A stretch of DNA of 64,000 nucleotides from Spinactinospora alkalitolerans (GCF_013408795.1 NZ_JACCCC010000001.1:2542001-2606000), one strand, 5' to 3'; shown: positions 17,583 through 26,893, counted from the stretch's first letter. Numbers and translations: made by a program. Notes: generated by a model from the sequence alone, not told the origin.

Positions 17583-18536
17583 ATGGGAGGGCGAGGCGAG
17601 CCCGATGGCGTGCTGGATCTGGAAGTGCGGCAGCTTCGTGTGGAATCCGAGAACGTACTGTCGGTGCAGCTAGCTGATCCGCAGAACCGGATACTGCCCG
17701 CTTGGGAGCCTGGCGCGCACATCGATCTCACACTGGGCGGACACATCCGGCAGTACTCGTTGTGCGGTGATCCAGCCGACCGCCGCAGCTATCGCGTCGC
17801 GGTGCTGCGCGAGACCCTGTCCAGGGGTGGCTCGAGCTACGTGCACGAAGAGTTGCGGCCGGGGCACCAGGTGGAGGTCGGGGGGCCGCGCAACCACTTC
17901 TCGCTGCTGCCGGCGAAGGAGTACGTCTTCATCGCCGGGGGCATCGGCGTCACGCCGATCCTGCCGATGATCGCGGAGGCCGACCGTCAAGGAGCTCCAT
18001 GGCGGCTTGTCTACGGTGGCAGGCGGCGCGGATCGATGGCGTTCCTTGACGAACTCGCCGCGTATGGCGAGCGCGTCGTGATCTGGCCGGAGAAAGAGTA
18101 CGGGCTCATCGATCTTCTCGATGTGCTGGGCGAGGCTCGTGAAGATGCCGCGGTGTACTGCTGTGGCCCAGAGGCGTTGCTCGCTGCGGTGGAGCAGCGA
18201 TGTGAGGACTGGCCCGACGGGACGTTGCATACGGAGCGATTCACGGCGGCGGCGCGTGGGGACGACCCCAGCGACCTACGCGCATTCGAGGTCGTTGTGG
18301 CGTCATCCGGAAAAAGCTTCCGGATTCCCCCGGGGCGGTCGGTGCTGGAAGTGCTCGACGAGGCCGGTATCCGTGTGCCGAGTGCGTGTACGGACGGAAT
18401 CTGTGGAAGCTGCGAGACCGGTGTGCTGTCCGGTCAGCCTGTGCATCGGGATTTGATTCTGGACAGCGGCAACACCGATTCGATGATGCTGTGCGTCTCT
18501 CGGGCGCAATCGGATGAGATCGTGCTCGATCTGTAA
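17583..18536 (+). CDS. Oxygenase reductase, phthalate-dioxygenase-reductase (VanB) type
   Basis: A 317-residue three-domain protein. It has an N-terminal flavin-binding barrel (RQYSLCGDP), a NAD-binding domain (GGIGVTPILPM, YCCGPEALL) and a C-terminal plant-type 2Fe-2S ferredoxin with Cys269, 274, 277 and 304. This order matches PDR/VanB reductases, which pass electrons from NADH to Rieske oxygenases. It starts behind a strong AGGAGG. The oxygenase gene follows 67 bases downstream and is its evident partner. Confidence 0.93.
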   Translation: MGGRGEPDGVLDLEVRQLRVESENVLSVQLADPQNRILPAWEPGAHIDLTLGGHIRQYSLCGDPADRRSYRVAVLRETLSRGGSSYVHEELRPGHQVEVGGPRNHFSLLPAKEYVFIAGGIGVTPILPMIAEADRQGAPWRLVYGGRRRGSMAFLDELAAYGERVVIWPEKEYGLIDLLDVLGEAREDAAVYCCGPEALLAAVEQRCEDWPDGTLHTERFTAAARGDDPSDLRAFEVVVASSGKSFRIPPGRSVLEVLDEAGIRVPSACTDGICGSCETGVLSGQPVHRDLILDSGNTDSMMLCVSRAQSDEIVLDL

Positions 18537-18603
18537 TCGCGGAGACGTTTTTCCGTATTCGCACATCCCCGTAGTCGGACCACATTCACAAAGGAGCCTC
18601 ACC

Positions 18604-19818
18604 ATGGCAGCAGGACAGGGAACAGTGAGTAACGAGGCCGCCCCACGCCGGTCGCGCGGTAGGGCTGAAGAGCCTTCCGGTCCGCCGGTACAGCAAGGCG
18701 CGGACTGGAGTTCCTGGCGTACCTACCAATCGGCGGAGCTGGGCTTTCGGAACTACTGGTACCCGACCGTGTGGGCCCACCAGGTGGGGAGCAAACCCGT
18801 ACCGATCACCCTTGTCGGGGAGCGGATCGTGCTGATCCGCGAGGGGGACAAGGTGTATGGGCTGCACGATCGCTGTCCGCACCGCGGCGTTCCGCTGTCT
18901 CACGGACGGCGCCAGTTCCCAGGTACGGTGAGCTGCCCGTATCACGGCTGGACCTTCGGTTTGGAAACCGGGAAGCTCTGCGCGGTGATCACTGATGGTC
19001 CGGAGTCCCCGATCTGCGGAAAGACCGGCGTTGCGACCTATCCCGTGGAGGAACGGCTTGGCCTGCTGTTCGTCTACATCGGTGACCTCAAGCCGGGAGA
19101 AACTCCTCCTCCCGTGGAACGGGATATCCCGGACGAACTTAACAACAACGCGTTCGTCATGGGCGGGCGGACTGACATCCGCCGGGGTAACTGGCGCTTT
19201 GCCGCTGAGAATGGATTCGACGAGGGACACGCCAAGTATCTACATAACACCGCGTTGTGGCGACTGTTCAAGGTGATGCCCACCTGGAACAAGACGCGGA
19301 TCGTGGAAAAGGACGGCTGGCTCATCCGGAAACAGGATGAGGTGCACTGGGAAGCGGATTTTCCGGGCGTTGGCAAGTTCACCAACAAGCGTTGGTGGAA
19401 GAGGACTCCGCTGCCGGACCGGCCGGGCAAGTCGGACAACATCAACCCGGTGATCGCGGACATGGACCTACCGGGGTTCGTGTCGATCCGCCTGCCAGGT
19501 CTGCTGCGTGTCGCCTACCCGCACTTCATCCACTTCGAGTGGTACGTACCGGTGGATGCCGATCACGTCCGCTATGTGCAGCTCATGGTGCGGTTCGAGA
19601 GCGGAGCCAAGGCCAGACTGTTCCAGCTCAAGTACCTCGCCGCGATCCGCTGGCTGTTCCATGGACAGTTCACGCAGCAGGACGCCTGGATGGTCGATGT
19701 GATGGACGCGCCGCCGGAGAAGCTGTACCGGCCGGACCTGTCGATCACCGCGTGGCGGAAGCACATCGAGGACACGGCGCCCGTGGTACAGCCGACCGAA
19801 CGGCGTCCAGGTCACTGA
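18604..19818 (+). CDS. Rieske non-heme iron ring-hydroxylating oxygenase, alpha subunit
   Basis: A 404-residue single-component-type oxygenase. The Rieske centre is CPHRG (Cys91, His93) and CPYHG (Cys111, His114). The mononuclear iron site is NGFDEGHAKYLH (Asp206 bridging, His209, His214). No beta subunit is encoded nearby, so it is probably a homomeric O-demethylase, carbazole-dioxygenase or KshA-like enzyme. It pairs with the upstream PDR-type reductase. It probably starts the pathway by hydroxylating an aromatic or N-heteroaromatic ring. Confidence 0.92.
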   Translation: MAAGQGTVSNEAAPRRSRGRAEEPSGPPVQQGADWSSWRTYQSAELGFRNYWYPTVWAHQVGSKPVPITLVGERIVLIREGDKVYGLHDRCPHRGVPLSHGRRQFPGTVSCPYHGWTFGLETGKLCAVITDGPESPICGKTGVATYPVEERLGLLFVYIGDLKPGETPPPVERDIPDELNNNAFVMGGRTDIRRGNWRFAAENGFDEGHAKYLHNTALWRLFKVMPTWNKTRIVEKDGWLIRKQDEVHWEADFPGVGKFTNKRWWKRTPLPDRPGKSDNINPVIADMDLPGFVSIRLPGLLRVAYPHFIHFEWYVPVDADHVRYVQLMVRFESGAKARLFQLKYLAAIRWLFHGQFTQQDAWMVDVMDAPPEKLYRPDLSITAWRKHIEDTAPVVQPTERRPGH

Positions 19819-19822
19819 AGCG

Positions 19823-20629
19823 ATGCCACAGCAAACCATTGACGGGACCCGGATCGCCTACCAGACGATGGGCGCGCCAGGCGGCCCAACCACCGTGGGG
19901 TTGCATGGTGGAGGCCCCGGTTGCCATGCGGCGGCGGACCTCGCTGGGATCATCGCGCGGCTACCCGAGCGGCGATGGCTGCTCGTGGACCTGCCCGGTT
20001 ACGGGCGATCCGACACGTTGCCCGCACACTGCTCGGTGTTTCGGGGCCGTGCGCGACTGCTCGGTGGACTGCTCGATGCGCTGGAACTCAATGAGGCGGA
20101 CATCGTGGCGCCGTCCTTGGGAGGTTCGGTGGCCTTGGCGCTCGCGGCGGAGCGCCCGGCAGCGGTTCGGCGGATCACGTTGATCGGCAGTCAACCGATC
20201 CCCGCTCCGTCAGGAACCCGAGCGGACTTCGAACTCGGTGCGCGAGCACGAGACAGGTACTACGGCGGTACCGGACCGAGCACGCAGAAGATGCGCCGGC
20301 TGCTCGCCGATCTCGAATGGTATGAGGCATCGGCGATCCCGGAGGAAAACGTGCGCGCACGCTATGAGGCGAGCGTGACTCCGACAGCACTGGCAGCGGC
20401 CGGCGTCGCGCCAGAGGACCTGACCGATGAAGTGTCGCGGGTGTGTGCACCGACCCTGGTGCTGTGGGGGCGGCATGACCCGTTCGCCGACGCGGTCTAC
20501 GCCGACGCGCTGGCGGCCGGCCTCCCACGGGGTGACCTCGTGGTGCTCGGACGCAGCGCACACCATCCGCAGGCGGAGCGGCCGACGGAAACCGCCGGCC
20601 TCGTGTCGGCCTTCCTGAGCGGACCGTGA
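19823..20629 (+). CDS. Alpha/beta-fold hydrolase
   Basis: A 268-residue hydrolase. The oxyanion-hole motif is LHGGGPG and the nucleophile elbow is APSLGGS (Ser98), with an Asp in WGRHDPF and a His near the end (SAHHPQAE). It starts four bases after the Rieske stop. The operon carries a second hydrolase at 23090 that looks like the C-C bond hydrolase. This one may instead cut an ester, lactone or amide intermediate. Confidence 0.85.
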   Translation: MPQQTIDGTRIAYQTMGAPGGPTTVGLHGGGPGCHAAADLAGIIARLPERRWLLVDLPGYGRSDTLPAHCSVFRGRARLLGGLLDALELNEADIVAPSLGGSVALALAAERPAAVRRITLIGSQPIPAPSGTRADFELGARARDRYYGGTGPSTQKMRRLLADLEWYEASAIPEENVRARYEASVTPTALAAAGVAPEDLTDEVSRVCAPTLVLWGRHDPFADAVYADALAAGLPRGDLVVLGRSAHHPQAERPTETAGLVSAFLSGP

Positions 20630-20674
20630 TCACCCGAAGGACATCGTCCTAATTGTCAAGAGGAGTTGAGGAAG

Positions 20675-20809
20675 ATGGGAATACGAACCGCGACGCTGCT
20701 CGCTGCGGTGGTGACGGCCGCGGTGTTCCGGAAGCGGCTGGCTCGGCTCGCTACCCGGCTTGGTCACGGTACGACGGTGCGCATGGTCACTCCAGCCGGT
20801 ACGGAGTGA
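20675..20809 (+). CDS. Small 44-residue protein, unknown
   Basis: An ATG behind an excellent AGGAGTTGAGGAAG stretch opens a 44-codon frame. The peptide starts MGIRTATLLAAVVTAAVF, then a basic RKRLARLATRLGHG and a short tail. It has a hydrophobic N-terminal helix followed by a positive patch. Its TGA is two bases before the ATG of the M20 gene, so the two are translationally coupled. It could be a small membrane-associated protein or a leader that controls M20 translation. Confidence 0.5.
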   Translation: MGIRTATLLAAVVTAAVFRKRLARLATRLGHGTTVRMVTPAGTE

Positions 20810-20811
20810 CC

Positions 20812-22149
20812 ATGCAAGAGACGATCCCTGATGGGGGACTCGACACTGAGCTTCGCGAGTGGCGGGACGCGGCGTGGGCCCAGTTGAGCGCGCGACGGCT
20901 GACCGACCTCGTGGTGGGGATGGTGGGCATCCCAAGTCCGACCGGGGAGGAGGGACCGCTCGCGGAATGGCTGACCGAGGAGCTCGCCGGCGCAGGACTG
21001 GAATCGACGTGTCAACGCATCGATGACCGGCAGGCCAACTCGGTCGGGTTGCTGCGTGGCGCCGGAACCGGCGAGGACGTGCTGCTCTACGCCCCCATAG
21101 ACACGCTCACCGTGGGAGATCCCGCAGAGGATATTCCGTGGATCGGCCCGGAGCTGCGGCGGGACATGCGGCCGTCGGCCCAGGTAGACGGGGACCACGT
21201 ACTCGGACTGGGCGCGAGCAACCCGAAGGGGCATGCCGCCGCTGTACTGGCCGCGGCAGAAGCGATCTCGAAGGCGGGAGTTCCGCTGCGCGGTGACGTG
21301 TTGGTGGGGTTCGGCGCAGGCGGCATGCCGAGCAACGGACGTCTCACCCGCGGCATGACCAGGCGCAACACCGGACAGGGTGTCGGGTGCTCCTTCATGC
21401 TCGAACAAGGGCTTTGGGCCGATCACGCGGTGGTCGCCAAGCCCGGTTGGGCGGTGGCCTGGGAGGAGGTCGGGCTGTGCTGGTTCGAGGTGCGGGTACG
21501 CGGCACGTTCACCTACGTCGGCAGCCGGCACCGGATGGACTACCAGAACGCCATCGCGGGCGCGGCCACGGTCGTCGAGGAGTTGGAGGCGTGGTTCCCC
21601 GAGTACGCCGCCCGGCACACTGACGGCCTGGTCGCGCCGCAAGGAATCGTCGCCGCCATCGAGGGTGGCTGGCCGCGCATGGCGGCGGTGGCTCCAGCGC
21701 TGTGCCGGATCACCGTGGATCTGCGCACCAGCCCGCGCAGTACACCGAACAAGGTCCGCAGGGAGTTCGGGACGGTGATGTCTGCGATCGCCGAGCGACA
21801 CCCTGATCTGGACCTCGACTGGTCGATGATTCTCTCCATCCCAGCAACGCACACACCGCCTGACTCACCGGTGATCACCTCGGCCATCGCGGCTTGGGAG
21901 GAGATCTCCGGCAGAAAGCACGAGCCGATCACGCACACCAGTGGTGGAACCGACGCGAACATTCTGCGGAACAGGGGATTGCCCACCGCGCGGATCGGCA
22001 TGGACAGGATCGGGCCCGACGCGCCGATGGCCCTGGACTTCCCGGCCGGCATGAACGTGGTGGACATTCGCGAGGCGATGCGCCTCGCCCGGTATCTGAT
22101 TCACCTGACCGTTGGTCTCTGCGGTCGCGAGAGGAAGGACCCCGGATGA
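20812..22149 (+). CDS. M20-fold amidohydrolase-like protein lacking the usual metal ligands
   Basis: A 445-residue protein with the M20/DapE/ArgE architecture, including a dimerisation insert (WFEVRVRG onward) and a THTSGGTDANI segment. The metal-site positions are changed. The usual HxD reads PID (Pro95, Asp97), the bridging-Asp motif DxKG reads NPKG (Asn137), the catalytic Glu-Glu pair reads Gly-Gly (170-171), and the late His is absent. It may be a metal-independent enzyme or a binding subunit. I chose ATG 20812; a longer reading frame upstream overlaps the small protein. The next gene overlaps by ATGA. Confidence 0.8.
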   Translation: MQETIPDGGLDTELREWRDAAWAQLSARRLTDLVVGMVGIPSPTGEEGPLAEWLTEELAGAGLESTCQRIDDRQANSVGLLRGAGTGEDVLLYAPIDTLTVGDPAEDIPWIGPELRRDMRPSAQVDGDHVLGLGASNPKGHAAAVLAAAEAISKAGVPLRGDVLVGFGAGGMPSNGRLTRGMTRRNTGQGVGCSFMLEQGLWADHAVVAKPGWAVAWEEVGLCWFEVRVRGTFTYVGSRHRMDYQNAIAGAATVVEELEAWFPEYAARHTDGLVAPQGIVAAIEGGWPRMAAVAPALCRITVDLRTSPRSTPNKVRREFGTVMSAIAERHPDLDLDWSMILSIPATHTPPDSPVITSAIAAWEEISGRKHEPITHTSGGTDANILRNRGLPTARIGMDRIGPDAPMALDFPAGMNVVDIREAMRLARYLIHLTVGLCGRERKDPG

Positions 22150-23093
22150 GCTCGATTGTTTTGGGGATCGGAGCTTCACACAGCACCCTGATGAACACCC
22201 ACTGGTCCGAAGTAGACCATCTTCCGGGGCCGCACGAGTTCCGGGACGGACTGGTCGCAGCGAGGAAGGCGCTCGAGGCGGCCAGGCCAGACGCCGTGGT
22301 GGTCATCGGATCAAACCACTTCCGAGGGATGTTCCTTGATCTGATGCCCACCTGGACCGTCGGGGTGAGCGAGGTACAGGCCGCGGGTGAGGCGCAGACT
22401 CCATCCGGCGCGCTTTCGGTGGATACGGATCTGGCCCGCGTCGCGGTAGAAGGGTTGTCCGCGGCGGACTTCGATCCGGCATTCTCCCTGCGGCTCACCG
22501 TGGATCACGGCATTACGCACTCGCTGCAGTATCTGGTGCCTGAACTGGATGTGCCGATCGTTCCGATCGTGGTGAACATGTTCGCGCCACCGCTGCCGTC
22601 GCTGCGCCGCAGTCACGACATGGGGCGCGCTCTCGGACAGGCCATTCGCAACGACGGGGCGGGCAAGCGGATCGCGATCATCGCCTCCGGCGGGCTATCG
22701 CACCGGCTGCCATGGCCCAAGTGGTTCCGCACGCTCAGCGATGATGATCGTTTCCTGGTCGAGGCGTGGTTGAACGGCCGACACTCCTGGCACGAGTACG
22801 AAGTGCGGCGCCGGCAGATCATCCGCGCCGCGGAACCCGATATCAACGAGGAGTTCGATCGCTGGCTGCTCGACCTGTTCGCGCGCGGTGACCTTGAGCC
22901 GCTGCTGGACTACGGCGACGACCGGCTGGAGGCGGAAGCCGGAAACGGCGCCCACGAGATTCGATCCTGGCTGGCGATGAGAGCCGCCGTCGGCCCGGCC
23001 ACCGGCCGGACCCTCGCGTACGCCGCGATTCCCGAATGGCTCACCGGCATGGGTGTGGCCGTCTTCGACCCCCAATTGGAGGAAGCCCTGTGA
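22146..23093 (+). CDS. Extradiol ring-cleavage dioxygenase, LigB superfamily (MhpB-like)
   Basis: A 315-residue type II extradiol dioxygenase with overall MhpB spacing. Conserved His12 is in GASHS, His58 in GSNHF, His121 in VDHGI (equivalent to the catalytic His of MhpB) and His186 in SGGLSH. The HEIRSW and IPEW segments near the end also match. It would open a catechol-type ring between a hydroxylated and an adjacent carbon with Fe(II) and O2. Overlaps with both neighbours (ATGA, GTGA) tie it to the operon. Confidence 0.9.
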   Translation: MSSIVLGIGASHSTLMNTHWSEVDHLPGPHEFRDGLVAARKALEAARPDAVVVIGSNHFRGMFLDLMPTWTVGVSEVQAAGEAQTPSGALSVDTDLARVAVEGLSAADFDPAFSLRLTVDHGITHSLQYLVPELDVPIVPIVVNMFAPPLPSLRRSHDMGRALGQAIRNDGAGKRIAIIASGGLSHRLPWPKWFRTLSDDDRFLVEAWLNGRHSWHEYEVRRRQIIRAAEPDINEEFDRWLLDLFARGDLEPLLDYGDDRLEAEAGNGAHEIRSWLAMRAAVGPATGRTLAYAAIPEWLTGMGVAVFDPQLEEAL

Positions 23094-23944
23094 GTATTTG
23101 GACTGAGCTGGCCGACACCGACTTCACCGTCTCGCACGCGCCCGTACGTGGCGGACGAACCCGCGTGCTGCGGGCCGGTGAAGAGCACGACGAGCACGTG
23201 GTGCTGCTGCACGGCACCAGCGGGCACCTGGAGGCGTTCATCCGTAACGTGCCCGCGCTCGCCGAGCGCTTCGCTGTGCACGCGCTCGACATGCTCGGCC
23301 ATGGCTACACCGACAACCATCCGGGCGGTGATCTGCGGATCCCGCGCTACGTCCGGCACGTCCTGGATTACCTGGACAGCCGAGGCATCGAACGTGCGCA
23401 CTTCATTGGGGAATCCCTCGGTGGCTGGGTCGCCGGGCGCCTTGCGGCCGACCACCCGGACCGTGTGGGTCGGCTTGTCCTCGTCGCGCCGGGCGGCACC
23501 GTCGCCAACCCCGAAGTAATGAACCGCATCCGCACCAGCACGCGGGCCGCGGTCGGAGCGGACGATCGAGAACTGACCCAGCGCCGACTGGAACTGCTGA
23601 TGCACGACTCGGTCAACGTCTCCGAGGAGTTGATCGATGTGCGGCATGCCATCTACAACCGGCCGCGGTTCGTCACCGGTGTCGACAGCCTGCTGTGCCT
23701 GCAAGACATGGAAAAGCGCACCGAGGATCTGCTGACCGCGGAGCAGATGGCACGGATCACCGCACCCACGCACATCGTGTGGGGCGCGCAGAATCCCTTC
23801 GGCGACGTACCGGAGGCGAAGCGGATGCAGCAGAGCATTCCTGGTTCGCTGCTGGAGATCTTCCCCGAATGCGGGCACTGGCCGCAGCACGAGCATGCTG
23901 ACCGGTTCAACAAACTGGCACTTGGATTCCTGGGAGCGGCATGA
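23090..23944 (+). CDS. Alpha/beta hydrolase, meta-cleavage product C-C hydrolase (MhpC-like)
   Basis: A 284-residue hydrolase with LLHGTSGH, the elbow GESLGG (Ser109), WGAQNPFGDVP and CGHWPQHEH for the His. This is the pattern of MhpC/BphD enzymes. It starts with GTG overlapping the dioxygenase stop, so it most likely hydrolyses the ring-opened product to 2-hydroxypenta-2,4-dienoate and an acid. The dienoate would feed the mhpDFE-type operon 4 kb downstream. Confidence 0.88.
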   Translation: MSIWTELADTDFTVSHAPVRGGRTRVLRAGEEHDEHVVLLHGTSGHLEAFIRNVPALAERFAVHALDMLGHGYTDNHPGGDLRIPRYVRHVLDYLDSRGIERAHFIGESLGGWVAGRLAADHPDRVGRLVLVAPGGTVANPEVMNRIRTSTRAAVGADDRELTQRRLELLMHDSVNVSEELIDVRHAIYNRPRFVTGVDSLLCLQDMEKRTEDLLTAEQMARITAPTHIVWGAQNPFGDVPEAKRMQQSIPGSLLEIFPECGHWPQHEHADRFNKLALGFLGAA

Positions 23945-24993
23945 CGAGCTCCCAGTGTGCTGGGACTGCGTCCCAACGGCTGCGGATCGGGCTGCGCGTG
24001 CCGCCGTGCCGTCCTATTCCGGATCTCGTCGCTTTCACGCACGCGGTGCGGGACTCGGGGATCGACGACGTGTGGTTCCCGGACTCACAACTGCTCTGGC
24101 GGGACGTGTTCGCGGTGTCCGCTGCCGTGCTGAGGGAGACCGCGGACCTCGGCGTCGGTACGGCGGTGACCAATCTGGTCACGCGGCATCCCTCGGTGGT
24201 GGCCTCCGCGGCGCGGACCGTCCATGAGATCGATCCCGGCCGTTTCGTGCTCGGTGTGGGAGTCGGCAACAGCTCGGTGGGGCCGGTGGGGTTGCGTCCG
24301 AGCACCAACGCAGCGCTCCGAGACGGTCTCGGCACCGTGCGCGCGTTGCTCGCCGGGCAGGACGTCGCTTTCGGCGGTGTTTCTGCTCGGCTGCGCGATG
24401 CCGGAAATCCGGTGCCGCTGTACATCGCCGCAAGCGGACCACGGAACCTGCGGCTGGCCGGGGAGATCGCGGACGGCGCGATTCTGCTTTCCGGCGTCGC
24501 TCCCACTCTGCTCGCGGACAGCACTGCCCGTATCCAGGAAGGCGGCGCACTCGCCAACCGGGAACGGTCGGTGCCGGTCACCGTGTCGGCCTTCTGCCGG
24601 GTCACCGACGATGTCGAACGGGACGCCCGGGAGTTGAAGCCGTTGTGCGCGTCGATCGCGCGCAACGGAGGTGCCGCCGCGCTCGCGGCAGCCGGTGTAC
24701 ACGTCCAGGAATCGGAGCCGATCCCCGATGTCTACCCCGATCTGGTGCACGCCGAGGACTGGGAACACGCCGTGCGGGCGTGCGACTCCTACGTCAGCGA
24801 TGCGGCGGCAGTCGCCTTCGCCCGGACCTTCTGCCTGTACGGGACCGGCGCTGAGATCGCGACACGGCTTGAGGAGATCCGTTTGAACGGAGCGAGTGCC
24901 GTGCTGTTGCAGCACGTCGGTTCCTACGACCTGCCGGAGCGGTTGCTCGCGGACGTGCCGAGCGCTGTTCTGACACAGTCGTCGACGAAGTAA
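23941..24993 (+). CDS. LLM-class (luciferase-like) oxidoreductase, probably F420-dependent
   Basis: A 350-residue TIM-barrel protein: DDVWFPDSQ, VGTAVTNLVTRHP, PGRFVLGVGVGNS and PLYIAASGPRNLRLAGEIADG. The last segment and the loop pattern match methylene-tetrahydromethanopterin-reductase-like F420 enzymes more than flavin monooxygenases. It would reduce or oxidise a pathway intermediate with F420H2/F420. F420 synthesis genes lie 20 kb upstream. The overlap with the hydrolase gene (ATGA) puts it in the operon. Confidence 0.85.
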   Translation: MTSSQCAGTASQRLRIGLRVPPCRPIPDLVAFTHAVRDSGIDDVWFPDSQLLWRDVFAVSAAVLRETADLGVGTAVTNLVTRHPSVVASAARTVHEIDPGRFVLGVGVGNSSVGPVGLRPSTNAALRDGLGTVRALLAGQDVAFGGVSARLRDAGNPVPLYIAASGPRNLRLAGEIADGAILLSGVAPTLLADSTARIQEGGALANRERSVPVTVSAFCRVTDDVERDARELKPLCASIARNGGAAALAAAGVHVQESEPIPDVYPDLVHAEDWEHAVRACDSYVSDAAAVAFARTFCLYGTGAEIATRLEEIRLNGASAVLLQHVGSYDLPERLLADVPSAVLTQSSTK

Positions 24994-25003
24994 AGGTGAG
25001 GTC

Positions 25004-26341
25004 ATGGCTGCCGTTCTCTCCGATGTGGCCGAACGGGCCATATCCCGGGGTCGTGAGGCCGACTCAGACGTTCGAGAACTGGTGGGCCTGCACGTACTCG
25101 ACGTGCTGGGAGCAATCGCATCAGGCGCACGGCACCCGCTGGCGGACCGTTGGTTACCGCTGTGCCGACAGGCAACGAACGGCGGCACCGCGCTCGGTGC
25201 CACGGGGCGGTGGCCGCAGGATACTGCTATCGAGATCGAATCCACGCTGGCGCACCTGGACGAGTTCGACCCCGTCCATAGTGCGGCGGGAATGGTGCCT
25301 GGTTCGGTGGTGATACCGGCCGCGCTCGCGGTGGGCGCGAGCATCGGTGCCACCGGGCGCGCGGTGGCGGACGCCATCATCGCGGGCTACGAGGCGGCGA
25401 TCGAGAGTGCGCTCCGATTCGGTGGGTCGGCACTGTACCAGGTGGGCTGGTGGCCGTCGGCGCTGTTCGGCGCGCTCGGTTCGGCTGCCGCGACCGCAAG
25501 CCTGCTGAACCTGGACGTGCCGACCACCACGACGGCGCTCGGGCTCGCCGTGGCACCCTTCGGGGGATTGCTTACCGCGGACGAGTTCGGCGCTGGGCAC
25601 TACCTGCTCTGCGGGACCGTGGCGGCACGTGGTGCCTGGGCGGCACGGGCAGCTGAGGCCGGGCTCACCGCTAGCCACACCCTGTTGAATGGGCCGGCCA
25701 CCGCGGCGCTCGGTCGTCAGGCGACACCGCCATCGAGTGAGGGCCCTCCACATATCAAGGACGTGTCGATCAAGGCATGGCCGTGTGCCAGGCCGCTGCA
25801 CAGCGCACTCACCGCGCTCGACGAGTTGGCCGCCGCCGGGTTGGATCTCGGGACGGTCGACGCGATCGATGTGTTCCTTCCCCGCAGCGCCACGCGTTTC
25901 GTGACGAACACGCGCACCCCCGTAGGACCGGCCGAGGCTGCGGCGAGCGCGACTGTCGCGCTGGCCGGAGCCTGTGTGCGGCGCGCCGCCGATCCGGGCT
26001 GGTATCGCGAGATCGCGGCGGACCCCGGTGGACTGCCTGATGTTTCGGTTCACCTCACCCCGAATCCCGCATTGGACGCCGAGTTCCCGCACCAATGGCC
26101 TGCGGAGATCGTGGTCGGGCATGCGGGGGGGACCGTGCACCGTCGCGTGCATAGTGCGCTGGGGGACCCGGACCGGCGACTACCCCCAGAGCAGATCCTG
26201 GCCAAGGCCCGGAAGCTGCTCGGCATACAAGGTGAGCACAGCTCAATCTCACGCATACTCGATATCGATAACCAGCCCGACGTCGCCCGGCTGCGTGCCG
26301 ACGCGGCGCGGCTGACCACATCGGAGAGCACGGTGCCGTGA
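25004..26341 (+). CDS. MmgE/PrpD-family protein
   Basis: A 445-residue member of the family that includes 2-methylcitrate dehydratase and cis-aconitate decarboxylase. Family segments seen are HLDEFDPVHSAAGMVPGSVVIPAALA, GYEAAIE, ALGLAVAPFGGLL and KAWPCARPLHSALTALDEL. The usual role is dehydration or decarboxylation of a branched carboxylic acid. It is the last gene of the Rieske operon (10-base gap). Its role there is unknown; it may process the acid released by the C-C hydrolase. Confidence 0.85.
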   Translation: MAAVLSDVAERAISRGREADSDVRELVGLHVLDVLGAIASGARHPLADRWLPLCRQATNGGTALGATGRWPQDTAIEIESTLAHLDEFDPVHSAAGMVPGSVVIPAALAVGASIGATGRAVADAIIAGYEAAIESALRFGGSALYQVGWWPSALFGALGSAAATASLLNLDVPTTTTALGLAVAPFGGLLTADEFGAGHYLLCGTVAARGAWAARAAEAGLTASHTLLNGPATAALGRQATPPSSEGPPHIKDVSIKAWPCARPLHSALTALDELAAAGLDLGTVDAIDVFLPRSATRFVTNTRTPVGPAEAAASATVALAGACVRRAADPGWYREIAADPGGLPDVSVHLTPNPALDAEFPHQWPAEIVVGHAGGTVHRRVHSALGDPDRRLPPEQILAKARKLLGIQGEHSSISRILDIDNQPDVARLRADAARLTTSESTVP

Positions 26342-26439
26342 TCACAGGCTTAGGGCCTGCTTGGAAACCATGGCCATCAGGGCGAACGGTACCGAAAGGG
26401 AAACCCTGGGCATGTCGCCCAGAACATGAGCGAAGCCTC

Positions 26440-26640
26440 CGGTGGACGAGTCAACGACCAAGAAGACCATGTCCGCCGGAGGCTTCGTGCCGACCCTCCC
26501 CGGCCCTGGGAAAGCGTCCACGACCTGTTCCGCCGCTGGAGTCTCAACGGGGCCTGGAACAGCGTCTGGACCAGCCTGCATCCCACGCCGATGCGGCCGG
26601 GCTGACCACCTGGGAGGTCAGCATCGACTCATCCCAACCG
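26440..26640 (+). pseudogene. IS5-type transposase remnant
   Basis: WESVHDLFRRWSLNGAWNSVWTSL is followed, after a one-base shift, by HADAAGLTTWEVSIDSSQ. This is the N-terminal portion of actinobacterial IS5-family transposases up to the first catalytic Asp. Nothing downstream continues it. Confidence 0.7.
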
Positions 26641-26759
26641 CCCCTGAACCCGAACCCAGCACCATTCAGGGAACAGTCCCTCGCGTGAACGAGAGGGGTC
26701 GGCGGGACCTCAGATTGGAGGACCTGAGGGGCTTTGTGTTTTCCGGACAGCGGTGGGCC

Positions 26760-26893
26760 GTCTGATTTCAGGCCGCCGCCCGTAGCTTTCGTGTTCCGCG
26801 TACATCTCCGCAGGCGTATTTTACCCGAGCGCGGAATGAAGGTGTTTTCGATTGTACCAGGACTCGATATTCCGGATAATGAGGTTTTTTCAA
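26760..26893 (-). pseudogene. IS3-type transposase C-terminal remnant
   Basis: The minus strand reads NIESWYNRKHLHSALG, a stop where Tyr is usual, then NTPAEMYAEHES. This is the well-known YNxxRxHSALGYxSPxE end of IS3-family OrfB. The frame before it is closed, so it is a fragment. Confidence 0.75.
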
